DNA from: Pseudoalteromonas rhizosphaerae
GTDB lineage: Bacteria > Pseudomonadota > Gammaproteobacteria > Enterobacterales > Alteromonadaceae
Direction: 5' to 3'
Assembly (NCBI RefSeq): GCF_902498845.1
Contig: NZ_CABVLM010000012.1
Location: forward strand, 1-64,000
Length of the DNA stretch: 64,000 nucleotides
Positions 16,286-24,328 of the stretch are shown piece by piece. The notes below the pieces were generated by a model that had not been told where the DNA came from, searched no databases, and was given only the letters and a program-made list of their open reading frames with translations. The position numbers were made by a program, and so were the translations under genes. How positions within the stretch are numbered: position 1 is the stretch's first letter; every line of letters begins with the position of its first letter.

Positions 16286-17335
16286 ATGGCACGAAAAAGA
16301 AAAACACTTCCCAAGAATTTTGATGAGCTGATCAAAAAAGAAAATCTCTCGACCCTTATCACTATTTTTGACAAATGCGAGCTGGATGCTTACAGCGGCT
16401 ACGGTAAGGTATCGGCACTAGGGTTTAGTCATTGTCCCGATGAGTTGTCAAAGTGGCTTGTTGATAATGGCGCGGATTTGCATTATTTAAATACTTATGG
16501 CAATACGCCGCTACACCTTAGAGCAGGCGCTATACACTCGAACTTGGACGTTCTTATTCAAATGGGAGCGGACGTAAACTTTCAAAGTAAAGCGGGCAAT
16601 ACGCCACTGCATAGCGCAGTAACCTTTCATTATGTCCACAATGCGGAAGTATTGCTTGCGGCAGGTGCGGATATTAACGTTAAAAATGAGTATGACTTAA
16701 CACCATTAGAATACAGCTTACAGCGCTGCGGCAATTTGGATATTCCCAGTATGGTTGATATGACAGAGCTATTCGTTCGTTATGGCGTAGAAATTACGCC
16801 TAAAATGCAAGAATTGGTGACCGCTATTGGCGATAAGTTCGAGTTTATGCGAGAAGACTTTAATAAAGATAGTGTAGATGAGTACAGTCACGCCTTAAAT
16901 AATTTGTATCGCTTATATGGTGTAACGCCTGTGGCAACGCGTTTGCTTCACGACGGACAGTCAGCTATTGAGTTAGTTGGTGATACTTGGGAGCAAACAT
17001 ACGATAACCTTTGGGATTATTTAGTCCCGGCTAAAGGCGCAGCATTAACTGTACAAGGTGAAGTTATTCGTATCGCAGGGCGAGTGACTGATGAGCTGTA
17101 TGGTAATGGTGGTGTTAATTGGGATCGCGCATACCGGCAAATGTGCAATGCTTACCTTAAGCATATTGCTTCACACAATTCATTGGAAGAAAAAGAAATT
17201 GCTGCATTAAGTAATCTAGTTTCCGATATTGAGATGTTAATGGATGAGACCACTCAGCTGCAACAATATGCTGTTAAGTGGATTTCAAAAAACACTCATC
17301 CAATTAAATTAGAAACCCCCAGCTATAAACGTTAA
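16286..17335 (+). CDS. Ankyrin-repeat protein
   Basis: 349 aa. Residues about 45-150 contain three to four ankyrin repeats, seen as NTYGNTPLHLRAGAIHSN, QSKAGNTPLHSAVTFHY and NVKNEYDLTPLEYSL, each followed by a helix pair and a GADxN turn. The C-terminal half is helical and not recognised. No signal peptide, so it is cytoplasmic. Bacterial ankyrin proteins often bind partner proteins and some act as immunity proteins; that role is only suggested by the neighbours. The start at ATG 16286 has a weak AAAGGATAGAG upstream. Confidence 0.8.
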   Translation: MARKRKTLPKNFDELIKKENLSTLITIFDKCELDAYSGYGKVSALGFSHCPDELSKWLVDNGADLHYLNTYGNTPLHLRAGAIHSNLDVLIQMGADVNFQSKAGNTPLHSAVTFHYVHNAEVLLAAGADINVKNEYDLTPLEYSLQRCGNLDIPSMVDMTELFVRYGVEITPKMQELVTAIGDKFEFMREDFNKDSVDEYSHALNNLYRLYGVTPVATRLLHDGQSAIELVGDTWEQTYDNLWDYLVPAKGAALTVQGEVIRIAGRVTDELYGNGGVNWDRAYRQMCNAYLKHIASHNSLEEKEIAALSNLVSDIEMLMDETTQLQQYAVKWISKNTHPIKLETPSYKR

Positions 17336-17477
17336 AGTATTTATTACTGAGGCCATCTGCTATGTGCTTTTTATGTGCTCAAATGCCGTTTTAAATGCTC
17401 TATGCAAGGTATTTTAATTACTAGTGTCATCAGTTATTGATGAGACTCCATCTGTATTATTTAAATAGGAAAATTAA

Positions 17478-18041
17478 GTGAACGAAGAACAATTACTCGA
17501 AATTATTACTAATCCGATCCCCGATAACTATTTTCCAGTCCAGTTTCTTGAAGAATGCAAAGCGTTTAAAGAGTTGGACTATATTTCACCGGTTGTACTA
17601 AAAGAGGAAGTCATCTCTCGATGTAAAACGATTATCTCACCGCAATGGCATTCTTGGATTGAAGCCTATTTCCAGCTTGTTTCGAGCGGCAAGTTTCCGT
17701 TTTTATGGCCTTTTAGACAGGATATGATTGGTTTTAACTTCAGAGAAGAGTTGGACGACTTTGAACGTGACGATGAGTTATTTTCATTAGGCTCTGACCC
17801 AGTTGGTGATTGGTTTGTGATGACCAACAGTAGCGGATCACAAGTGTTTTTATCAGATCATCATATTTATGATTTATATGACGGTTGGAAAAACCCCAAT
17901 CATCTAGTGGCTTGGGCGTTACGCTCTGCATTGGCTGATGAACATGGGTTGGCTGTTGCAGATATTATGAGTGCTTGGGAACAACGAAATGATAAAGTTG
18001 AACTCGATGCTCTCAAACGGATCATATCGGATCTTAACTAA
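17478..18041 (+). CDS. Protein of unknown function (187 aa)
   Basis: 187 aa, GTG start with AAATAGGAAAA upstream. The protein is acidic and rich in Trp and Phe (PFLWPFRQDM, GDWFVMTNSSGSQVFLSD). The segment with a displayed strand followed by HxIYDLYDGW recalls small SUKH- or immunity-type folds, but I do not recognise the family. No signal peptide. It lies 142 bp after the ankyrin gene on the same strand. Confidence 0.65.
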   Translation: MNEEQLLEIITNPIPDNYFPVQFLEECKAFKELDYISPVVLKEEVISRCKTIISPQWHSWIEAYFQLVSSGKFPFLWPFRQDMIGFNFREELDDFERDDELFSLGSDPVGDWFVMTNSSGSQVFLSDHHIYDLYDGWKNPNHLVAWALRSALADEHGLAVADIMSAWEQRNDKVELDALKRIISDLN

Positions 18042-18606
18042 ACCGAACATGTCGTCGGTTGAATATGGGGGAAACGCTTTATTCTGACGTTACCCCATAC
18101 ATCTTTAACGTTATGGTTTTTAACTATTCTTATGTACAGGAGTAGCCAGTACGTTAGGCAAATAAACTCAAAAAAGAGTAAGTTAATGTCCAAATGGCAG
18201 TTATTTAAAAGCGGTATATGAGAAGAATTTAAGACCCCATTTCAATATCAGAATGTTTTTATTTAATGAGTAAAGTCAATCGCTTGAGTATCGCATAGGC
18301 TTGTTAGCAAAGAGTTTAGTCGCAACTGATAATCTACACAGGGGCATGGTGCTGTAGCACAGCCAGTATCACATGAGGGGGATTGTGAACATTTAAATGG
18401 CAAACGACAGGCAAATGTCAGTAATTCGAAAAATACGAATTTTCGGTCATTCACATTTTGAAATCAATTATGGTAATAGCGATGAAAGTAGAAAATCAGC
18501 AAACGATTGAATCAAAATAGCAACTCGGCTATGGTTGAGAAATAAATAAAAATAAAATTGCGTTATTCTACAAGTTCGTTAACTACTTGAAATAGGGTTA
18601 TCCTGA
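18042..18606. other. 565-bp spacer with dyads and no convincing gene
   Basis: Contains a TATGGGG/CCCCATA inverted repeat (18064-18099) and an attC-like 57-bp dyad at 18103-18159. In that dyad the left arm CTTTAACGTTATGG pairs with the right arm CCAGTACGTTAGGC, and GTTAGGC fits GTTRRRY. A 63-codon frame on the - strand (18263-18454, GTG start, seven Cys) is unusual but has no recognisable family or ribosome site. A 15-bp element at 18524-18538 recurs at 19703-19717. Confidence 0.4.
18524..18538 (+). repeat. 15-bp element, copy 1 of CTCRGCTATGGTTGA
   Basis: Identical to 19703-19717 except for one purine. This copy ends 68 bp before the 18607 gene; the other ends 74 bp before the 19792 gene. 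AT-rich DNA follows both. Confidence 0.5.
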
Positions 18607-18933
18607 ATGAAAACTAATGTCGAAAATACAGAACAGCTGGCTACTGTAAATCAGAAAGTAGTTAAGGACGGGGAGGTTTTACCTTCAGTTCATTTAAAAG
18701 ATGGGAGTCGGGTTCAGACAGGAACCGTGGCAACAATGTTATATAACATTAATCTTTATAATGCTGGCGAGCGAGAGCTAGTAGAGAAAGAGCTAGAACT
18801 TGCTGTTCCAACGCTTGTGAAAGTCGGCCTATTTGATCTTTTTCCCATTGAGGACTGGATTGCTGGCACTAATCCTGGCCGGCGTTTCGTCGGTGAATGT
18901 GCAAGAAACTATTTATCTCGATTAGGTAGCTAA
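18607..18933 (+). CDS. DUF7709-like small protein
   Basis: 108 aa cytoplasmic protein. From memory it matches a compact conserved family (DUF7709): LPSVHLKDGSRVQTGTVA, then MLYNINLYNAGE, then PTLVKVGLFDLFP and DWIAGTNPGRRFVGE. No function is known. It stands alone, with long spacers on both sides. The start at ATG 18607 has a weak upstream AGGG. The family number should be checked; the strong internal motifs make it a real gene. Confidence 0.75.
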   Translation: MKTNVENTEQLATVNQKVVKDGEVLPSVHLKDGSRVQTGTVATMLYNINLYNAGERELVEKELELAVPTLVKVGLFDLFPIEDWIAGTNPGRRFVGECARNYLSRLGS

Positions 18934-19030
18934 TAAGTGATTATTTGACACTGACTGCGTGACGTGGGCATGAAGATAATTACAATGAAAAATTTCGAAC
19001 TGTTTATTAAAAGCTTCGCGTTAAGAGCCT

Positions 19031-19351
19031 ATGAGCAATAAATTACGAAAATATAAAATGTCAGGATTTTTGCGGGCATCGGTATTACCAGACTACGACA
19101 TCGATCCTAATGGGTATGCTGCATATAAAAATGCACAACTCATATTAGACTCATTCTGTGAGTTAAAAGATGAATCTGTATTTCTACCTTTTGGTGTATT
19201 TAGTCGAGTTTACAATTTTTTGGGCCAAGAACTAACGCTTGATCACGATTCGGATGCAGGCGATGTAACGTTTATCCCAAAAACTGATGTGCAATTAGAG
19301 GGCTTACTATCACTACTGATAACCGAACATGGCTACGAAGTCAGCCCTTAA
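19031..19351 (+). CDS. Small protein of unknown function (106 aa)
   Basis: 106 aa, cytoplasmic, not recognised. The N-terminus is basic (MSNKLRKYKMSG); the centre reads FLPFGVFSRVYNFLGQEL. It lies 97 bp after the DUF7709-like gene and only 17 bp before the next frame, so it may be co-transcribed with the secreted protein that follows. Confidence 0.55.
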   Translation: MSNKLRKYKMSGFLRASVLPDYDIDPNGYAAYKNAQLILDSFCELKDESVFLPFGVFSRVYNFLGQELTLDHDSDAGDVTFIPKTDVQLEGLLSLLITEHGYEVSP

Positions 19352-19368
19352 AAGTTTAGGCTGTATAT

Positions 19369-19680
19369 TTGAAATTTAAGTTTGCATGCCTGTTTGCTTT
19401 AATATTCAGCAGTAATGCGGTTTTGCATGCTGATGAATTAGATTTTTCTCAGTATAAAGGAAAAAGCTATGAAGTAGTTAAACGTGAGTTTTTAAACAGT
19501 AGTTGGCAGCTAGTGCCAAACCAAGAAGGTGAAACTTCCATCAGCGAACAATATCCTGAAGTGACATGTGGCTTAGGTAGTATGGCTATTTGTTCTGTTG
19601 GTTTCACAAGTAAGCAAAACTCGGTTGCTTTCATAGTCGTAAAATCGCAAAGTGAATTAATTATTTCTGGTGAATATTGA
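19369..19680 (+). CDS. Small exported protein of unknown function
   Basis: 103 aa with a TTG start and a clear signal peptide (MKFKFACLFALIFSSNAVLHA), so probably periplasmic. The mature part of about 82 aa has two Cys (VTCGLG and AICSVG) that could form a disulfide. Family not recognised. It lies 17 bp after the preceding small gene. Confidence 0.55.
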   Translation: MKFKFACLFALIFSSNAVLHADELDFSQYKGKSYEVVKREFLNSSWQLVPNQEGETSISEQYPEVTCGLGSMAICSVGFTSKQNSVAFIVVKSQSELIISGEY

Positions 19681-19702
19681 GTTAGCCACTAATACATATG
19701 AG

Positions 19703-19717
19703 CTCAGCTATGGTTGA
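19703..19717 (+). repeat. 15-bp element, copy 2 of CTCRGCTATGGTTGA
   Basis: Second copy of the element described at 18524-18538, 74 bp ahead of the DUF4272 gene. Confidence 0.5.
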
Positions 19718-19791
19718 TATATCAATGGCAATAAATTTAAAACGAGCAATTTTACAGGCTTGTTATATTTAGGGAAAATTAGGGAGAGGTT

Positions 19792-20427
19792 ATGGATACT
19801 CAAGCAATTAAAAAAGAAAGCGAAACTATTGTTTCAAGTTTTGATGGGGAAATTTGTGATTGGCTTCCTGTCTATGATATCTCACAGATGAGATCAGATA
19901 GTGAGATCATAAATAGAGCACTGATTATGAATGCAATGATCAATATTGCATTCAACGCCCCAATTGACTTCATAAAAAACTATATCGATGAAAACCAACT
20001 AGCTGAACACTTGTCAGAAGTTGAGAAAACTATTCTTACACAATCCCAAGAAAACATAAGTGAGCAAGATAAAATCAATTTACATTGGTATCTTGAGTCA
20101 CTCTGGGCGTTGATTTGGGTTATGAATAAATTCGATGACCTCAGTTTTCCATACCCAATACCGGACGATATGATCGATTACTGCCCGGATCTACAGCAAG
20201 ATGAAGGCCCAGAAAAGTTTACGAAAGATATTAAAATCCGCTCGTTTGAAGAAATATATAAAATGAGAGATGTATATTATCGAGCTATGTGGAGTTGTAG
20301 ACATTACCAACTTAATAATGACCCCCATGATAATTTTAATATGAGCATAATCATGGAGCGCCGTCGAGCGCTAAGCTGGTGTCTTGATAAACAATTAGAT
20401 TGGGATGATGTTCCTCAAGACACATAA
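19792..20427 (+). CDS. DUF4272-like protein
   Basis: 211 aa, all-helical and cytoplasmic. It fits DUF4272 by the block IINRALIMNAMINIAF, the W-rich YLESLWALIWVMNKFDDL and the conserved PYPIPDDMIDYCPDL. Proteins of this family are common in genomic islands and near polymorphic toxin loci; their function is unknown. A good ribosome site (AGGGAGAGG) precedes ATG 19792. The gene is followed by a hairpin element and then the DUF6881-like gene. Confidence 0.75.
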   Translation: MDTQAIKKESETIVSSFDGEICDWLPVYDISQMRSDSEIINRALIMNAMINIAFNAPIDFIKNYIDENQLAEHLSEVEKTILTQSQENISEQDKINLHWYLESLWALIWVMNKFDDLSFPYPIPDDMIDYCPDLQQDEGPEKFTKDIKIRSFEEIYKMRDVYYRAMWSCRHYQLNNDPHDNFNMSIIMERRRALSWCLDKQLDWDDVPQDT

Positions 20428-20434
20428 AAAATAT

Positions 20435-20487
20435 AGCAGGGCGATCACCCGAGGTCAGCTAATTGGCGGGTGATGGCGCTGTTGGAG
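20435..20487. repeat. Long imperfect inverted repeat between two island genes
   Basis: Arms of 17 bp (20435-20451 and 20467-20483) match at 14 positions around a 15-base loop; the core GATCACCCG/CGGGTGAT is almost perfect. The right end reads GTTGGAG, so the ribosome site of the next gene overlaps it. It resembles an attC fold but lacks the strict AAC/GTTRRRY ends. There is no T run. Confidence 0.5.
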
Positions 20488-20493
20488 ATAAAT

Positions 20494-20769
20494 ATGAGAT
20501 ACATTGATGTCGAGTGGATACATGACCTTGAAGATGAGCCGTTTCGTCTCGTATCCGAAATTGGTGATGATGATTTTGAACTCCGCAAGCTTGAGTTTTG
20601 TCGTAATGGAAAGCTTGGATTTGCTTCGGGTGAAACCCACACCGAAAATACGATGCTCGGTATTGTTGAAGTGCCGCAACTAGAGGAGATAAACTCTGAT
20701 GTTGAATTTCAGGGAATAAGTATCTCAAAACAAGAATTTGAGCAGCTATGGCAGAAATATGTACCATAG
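20494..20769 (+). CDS. DUF6881-like small protein
   Basis: 91 aa. The sequence fits a conserved small family I remember as DUF6881: MRYIDVEWIHD at the start, PFRLVSEI, ELRKLEFCRNGKLGFASG in the middle, and the end VEFQGISISKQEFEQLW. Such proteins occur near contact-dependent toxin loci, but the function is unknown. The start at 20494 is preferred over 20470 because GGAG lies 6 bases upstream and the family begins at MRYI. The stop lies inside a perfect 11-bp inverted repeat. Confidence 0.78.
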   Translation: MRYIDVEWIHDLEDEPFRLVSEIGDDDFELRKLEFCRNGKLGFASGETHTENTMLGIVEVPQLEEINSDVEFQGISISKQEFEQLWQKYVP

Positions 20770-20774
20770 CTGCT
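20741..20774. repeat. Perfect 11-bp inverted repeat over the end of the DUF6881-like gene
   Basis: AGCAGCTATGG (20741-20751) and CCATAGCTGCT (20764-20774) flank a 12-base loop. The TAG stop (20767-20769) lies in the right arm. No T run follows, so it is a weak terminator at best. The GCTATGG core also occurs in the 15-bp repeats upstream. Confidence 0.6.
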
Positions 20775-20789
20775 TGAGGCATCAATAAT

Positions 20790-21113
20790 ATGCAAGAATA
20801 TAAAGTGTCTCATAAACAGGGAAGCTCAAAGAAGCATATCGAGTTTTTTTCACCGCCAGAGTCTGCTGATTTTAGAGCTGCATGTGAATCTGCTTTTTCT
20901 AAGCATAGCTTCACTATCGAATTTGATGGAAATTATTTATGTGTAACACATTCAGATAAATCGTCACGGTTGTCAGATATAAGTATTGAGTCTGATGAGT
21001 GGGGAGTTATTTGGGGTGAGGCATCTCAATGGGGATCGGATGAAGAGAACCATAGTGCAATAGAATTATTTGAAAAAATACTTGCAGAAAGTGGTGAGTT
21101 TCTTGCTAAATAA
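20790..21113 (+). CDS. Small acidic protein of unknown function (107 aa)
   Basis: 107 aa, acidic, cytoplasmic. It reads as an alpha/beta protein (HIEFFSPPESADFRAACESAF, then FTIEFDGNYLCVTHSD and DEWGVIWGEASQWG). The shape resembles small immunity proteins, but no family was recognised. It starts 20 bp after the DUF6881-like gene and may share its transcript. It is the last + strand gene of the accessory region. Confidence 0.6.
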   Translation: MQEYKVSHKQGSSKKHIEFFSPPESADFRAACESAFSKHSFTIEFDGNYLCVTHSDKSSRLSDISIESDEWGVIWGEASQWGSDEENHSAIELFEKILAESGEFLAK

Positions 21114-21146
21114 ATGCCATAACAGCGTTTTAAGTAAGAGTTTTTT

Positions 21147-21219
21147 GCAAAAGCTTGTCAAAAATTATAGCCGCTTTTGCATTGATACCTATAACCGCTT
21201 GGCTATTACTAGCCAAGCA
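21147..21219. repeat. Two hairpins at the right edge of the accessory region
   Basis: GCAAAAGC/GCTTTTGC (21147-21154 and 21173-21180) is followed by a perfect GCTTGGCT/AGCCAAGC hairpin (21198-21205 and 21212-21219). They lie between convergent genes and could stop transcription from both sides, though neither has a strong T run. Confidence 0.45.
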
Positions 21220-21243
21220 TGTGAGTTGTCTTTTCGTGAGTAA

Positions 21244-22122
21244 TTACAGGCGAGTTACTGTAAAACCTTGATCTTTAAACTGCTTTAATAAACCGTGTTG
21301 TTCTGGCAAATGCAGGGCGCCTACGGCGATAAATAGTTTTTCTTTACCAATGCGAGGTGTGAGCTCTTTTATCCAGTTATTGTTACGTTCAATCAGCATA
21401 ACTTGTTCGCTGATCTCACCGTAGTTGCTGTCGTCAAAGCTTTCATTGTAGTACTTAGTTAAGGTGGCCATATCGCCATTTTTCCATGCATTAACTAAGG
21501 TTATAAAGTAGGTTTCAACATCGGCAAGCTGTTCAAACGTTTCTTCAATCATTTCGTTACTTAACAACGATAGATTATTAAACATCTCCATTTGATATTC
21601 GAGAGTTTCTAATTCGCCAACCGGTATATTGTTCGCTTTTGTATAGGCAAGCACTTGTTTATCAATGCCATATTGATCAGAAAAACCAATATTTTGAAAT
21701 TCCATTTGCAGCATAGTAACCATTACGGCCCATGGGGCTAGGTTATTAAACATCGCTATATCAATTGATTTGTTGCTGAAGTATTGCTGAAGCTTTTTAT
21801 AGTTTTGCTCAGATAATTCGCTTTGTAGAGTATTACCGTTTTTTAGCATCATAAATGGCATAGAGCGGCGCTGCATTTCCATCGGGCTGATTGCACTAAC
21901 ATCGACTTCAACAATTACTTGATCGCTGGCATCAAGCGCGTCGGTTACTTTTTTAGGTAGCCCTTTCATAGTGGCATCACCGACATGCACAGTGCCAAAC
22001 AAATATGATTTAACGCCATTTTTTTCTATTTGCCACAACCCAGGTTCACTGTGGCTAGCAAAACTAAGACACAGTAAAAGGGATAAAATAAAGTAACTGC
22101 TAATACGCTGAGTGAGGTTCAT
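21244..22122 (-). CDS. TraB/GumN family protein
   Basis: 292 aa with a signal peptide ending in ASHS. It carries the TraB/GumN (PF01963) hallmarks: GLWQIEKNGVKSYLFGTVHVGD at the N-terminus, the YGIDKQVLAYTKANNIPVGELETLEYQ centre and the end FIAVGALHLPEQHGLLKQFKDQGF with a conserved GALHL. The family is related to Tiki-type metalloproteases; the two GTVH/GALH His motifs fit a metal site. The bacterial substrate is unknown. It lies 46 bp after the sensor kinase gene and may be the last gene of that operon. Confidence 0.85.
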   Translation of the reverse strand: MNLTQRISSYFILSLLLCLSFASHSEPGLWQIEKNGVKSYLFGTVHVGDATMKGLPKKVTDALDASDQVIVEVDVSAISPMEMQRRSMPFMMLKNGNTLQSELSEQNYKKLQQYFSNKSIDIAMFNNLAPWAVMVTMLQMEFQNIGFSDQYGIDKQVLAYTKANNIPVGELETLEYQMEMFNNLSLLSNEMIEETFEQLADVETYFITLVNAWKNGDMATLTKYYNESFDDSNYGEISEQVMLIERNNNWIKELTPRIGKEKLFIAVGALHLPEQHGLLKQFKDQGFTVTRL

Positions 22123-22168
22123 AATTGTCCTTATTGGTTGGGTATATATCCATATTAAACCAATACGC

Positions 22169-23617
22169 TTAATTGGGTAACGTTAAAATTAATGCTAAGC
22201 GAGAGTTTGGCTTGTTTTTTGCGCTGATGGTAAAGTTGTTGAGATTACATAAACTGTTAACTATCGCTAGCCCCAAGCCGTGGCGTTGGTTATTCGTTCG
22301 TGAGCTATCAAGCTGGTAAAGGGGATCAAAAATAGCCTCAAGTTGTTGTTCACTTAAAGGCTTAGCTAAAGCGTTGCATAGCGTGATTGTGGTGTGATAT
22401 TTAGTTTGTTTGACCTGTAAGTTGATAGGTTGGGTGCTAAGCCCATAAAACAATGCGTTATCGAGCAAGTTAGATAAAATGGTATGCAGGCAAAATCGGT
22501 CAGCGGTGATCATCAGCTCAGTTGCAACATCTAGCTGTAAGCGCTGCTCAATATCGGCATGTTTAAACTGCAGTTCATTGCTTAATTGCGTAATAAAGTC
22601 ACTTAAATTAACGCTTTCTAAATTGAGCTCTACAGCGCTACTACCTGCGCGTTGTAATAGCAGTAAGTTATTGACGATGGTTTTCATACGCTGTGATATA
22701 GCCAAAATGTCGCTGGTATATGTGGCGCTAATACGCTCATCATCAGGGTAACGCAGTGCCACTTCCGACAAGCTGATCAGCTCAGAAATTGGTGTTTTTA
22801 ATTCATGTGCGATGTCGCTGGTTAGGCGCTTTTCATTTTGATAGAGCTGTTGATTGGTGGTAATAAATTTATTCAGCTCATTACGAATTGGCTCAATTTC
22901 CTCGACCTGAAAGTCGCTTTTGATAGTTTGTGAGGCGCCAGTGATATCGAGTAATTTTATTTGTTCATTTAAGTTGTTCAGTGGAAAGAGGCCACGATTA
23001 ACGATTCGAGTGACTAAATAACGCACTCCAAAAACTGCGATAATACAGGTCAGAATAAAAACCACATCAATGATCAGCAATACTTTATTTAATGATGAAA
23101 TAGGAGCGGCGATAGTTAAAACCATGGTCTTAAAATGACCGCTGCCGCGCGCTGCTTCATTTTCTTGCTGGGCAATGAAGTGGCTGATCATGGCGCGACC
23201 CTCTTCACCGTTAGGCAGAGTGTAATCAATAATTTTAAATTCGTTAATGGGGATAGCTAAATTGGGTAAATCAATATTTTGATATAGTTGCAATGAATCT
23301 GATTTTTCAAACGTCTGTTGTTCGTGCCATAGCTGATAAAATTCGCTGGCATTGGCCTGCTCATATTCAGACATAAACTCGCCAGCAAAATCAAATTCTA
23401 GTTTGCCATTATGATCTTTCACTAAGGTTTTTAAATAATTAGATTTATTAGTTAAAGATTGATTAAATTGATTTTCAACCCAAGAATCAACACTCAAATC
23501 GACGGTTAAAAAAATAGTAACTAGAATAATCGATAGTACGGCACTAATATTATTGACGAGTTTACGCTTGATAGAGTGACGTTTAGTTTTTGGCAGCTCA
23601 GTTTTGAGAGGCGACAT
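22169..23617 (-). CDS. Sensor histidine kinase, PmrB/QseC-like
   Basis: 482 aa membrane kinase. One transmembrane segment lies near residues 22-44 and a second near 175-200, enclosing a periplasmic domain of about 130 aa. The phosphorylated His is in SDIAHELKTPISEL (about 271), the N box is LSNLLDNALFYG and the F/G region is RHGLGLAIV. The ATG at 23617 is taken; a GTG 12 bases upstream is possible. The gene overlaps the response regulator by 20 bp, so the two are translationally coupled. With eptA in the same operon and a PmrA-type box ahead of it, it probably senses an envelope signal such as cationic peptides or metal ions. Confidence 0.88.
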   Translation of the reverse strand: MSPLKTELPKTKRHSIKRKLVNNISAVLSIILVTIFLTVDLSVDSWVENQFNQSLTNKSNYLKTLVKDHNGKLEFDFAGEFMSEYEQANASEFYQLWHEQQTFEKSDSLQLYQNIDLPNLAIPINEFKIIDYTLPNGEEGRAMISHFIAQQENEAARGSGHFKTMVLTIAAPISSLNKVLLIIDVVFILTCIIAVFGVRYLVTRIVNRGLFPLNNLNEQIKLLDITGASQTIKSDFQVEEIEPIRNELNKFITTNQQLYQNEKRLTSDIAHELKTPISELISLSEVALRYPDDERISATYTSDILAISQRMKTIVNNLLLLQRAGSSAVELNLESVNLSDFITQLSNELQFKHADIEQRLQLDVATELMITADRFCLHTILSNLLDNALFYGLSTQPINLQVKQTKYHTTITLCNALAKPLSEQQLEAIFDPLYQLDSSRTNNQRHGLGLAIVNSLCNLNNFTISAKNKPNSRLALILTLPN

Positions 23618-24272
23618 AACCAAATCCACGTTTATTTTTAATTGGTAGTTCGCCGCCGAGCAGCCGTACTTTTTTGCGGATCGCTGAAATATGCGCTTCT
23701 AGCGCATTTTTTGACAGCATGTCAAATTGGCCGACCACGGCTTCGCTGATCATCTCAAGGCCTAATACCCGTTCTTTGGCACTAAATAAGCACTCAATGA
23801 TTTTATATTCGTTGCGAGTAAGGTTTATAGGCTGCTGCTGATAATGCAGTGTTTTTAAGCTCAAATCTAACATGCATTCACCTACACAGAGTGTATTTTG
23901 CTGGTTTTGTAATTGGCCTCGCCGAGACAGCGCCAGTACTCTGGCATGTAGTTCTTCAAACGAAAACGGTTTCGTTAGATAATCATCAGCACCTTTCATT
24001 AAGCCGTTTATTTTGTCTTGTGCTTCAGAGCGAGCAGATAAAATTAATACCCGAGTTTGACTCGAGCTGCTACGCAGTGCCTTGAGAATACTCATGCCAT
24101 CAACACTTGGTAGCATTAAGTCGAGAATGATTAAATCATAGTCGCCACACAGTGCCATGCTTAAACCGTGTGAACCATCACCGGTACCGTCCACGGTAAA
24201 ACCGAGATTATTAAGGCCTACATCTAGGCTGCGTCTAAGCGGTTCAGAATCTTCGATTACGAGTATCTTCAT
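23598..24272 (-). CDS. OmpR-family response regulator, PmrA-like
   Basis: 224 aa: receiver domain with Asp51 as phosphorylation site (YDLIILDLMLPSVDG) and the conserved Lys in YLTKPFSFEEL, followed by a C-terminal winged helix (NEYKIIECLFSAKERVLGLE, then ALEAHISAIRKKV and GFGYV). It is cytoplasmic and binds DNA as a dimer. The CTTAAG-N5-CTTAAG box upstream of eptA is the known PmrA/BasR target type, so autoregulation of the whole operon is likely. It overlaps the kinase gene at its 3' end. Confidence 0.9.
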   Translation of the reverse strand: MKILVIEDSEPLRRSLDVGLNNLGFTVDGTGDGSHGLSMALCGDYDLIILDLMLPSVDGMSILKALRSSSSQTRVLILSARSEAQDKINGLMKGADDYLTKPFSFEELHARVLALSRRGQLQNQQNTLCVGECMLDLSLKTLHYQQQPINLTRNEYKIIECLFSAKERVLGLEMISEAVVGQFDMLSKNALEAHISAIRKKVRLLGGELPIKNKRGFGYVASQN

Positions 24273-24300
24273 GATCTTAACTTAATTAAATAACATGTTC

Positions 24301-24321
24301 GCCTTGCTACTTTAGCAAGGC
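24301..24321 (-). repeat. Hairpin between the LtaS-like gene and the regulator gene
   Basis: A perfect GCCTTGCTA/TAGCAAGGC stem with a 3-base loop in the 56-bp gap. No T run follows, so it is more likely an mRNA stability or processing element within the operon than a terminator. Confidence 0.45.
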
Positions 24322-24328
24322 TTATAGA

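Noticed and set aside
18263..18454. 63-codon Cys-rich frame on the - strand
   Set aside because: GTG start without ribosome site and no recognisable family; kept only as a note in the spacer entry.
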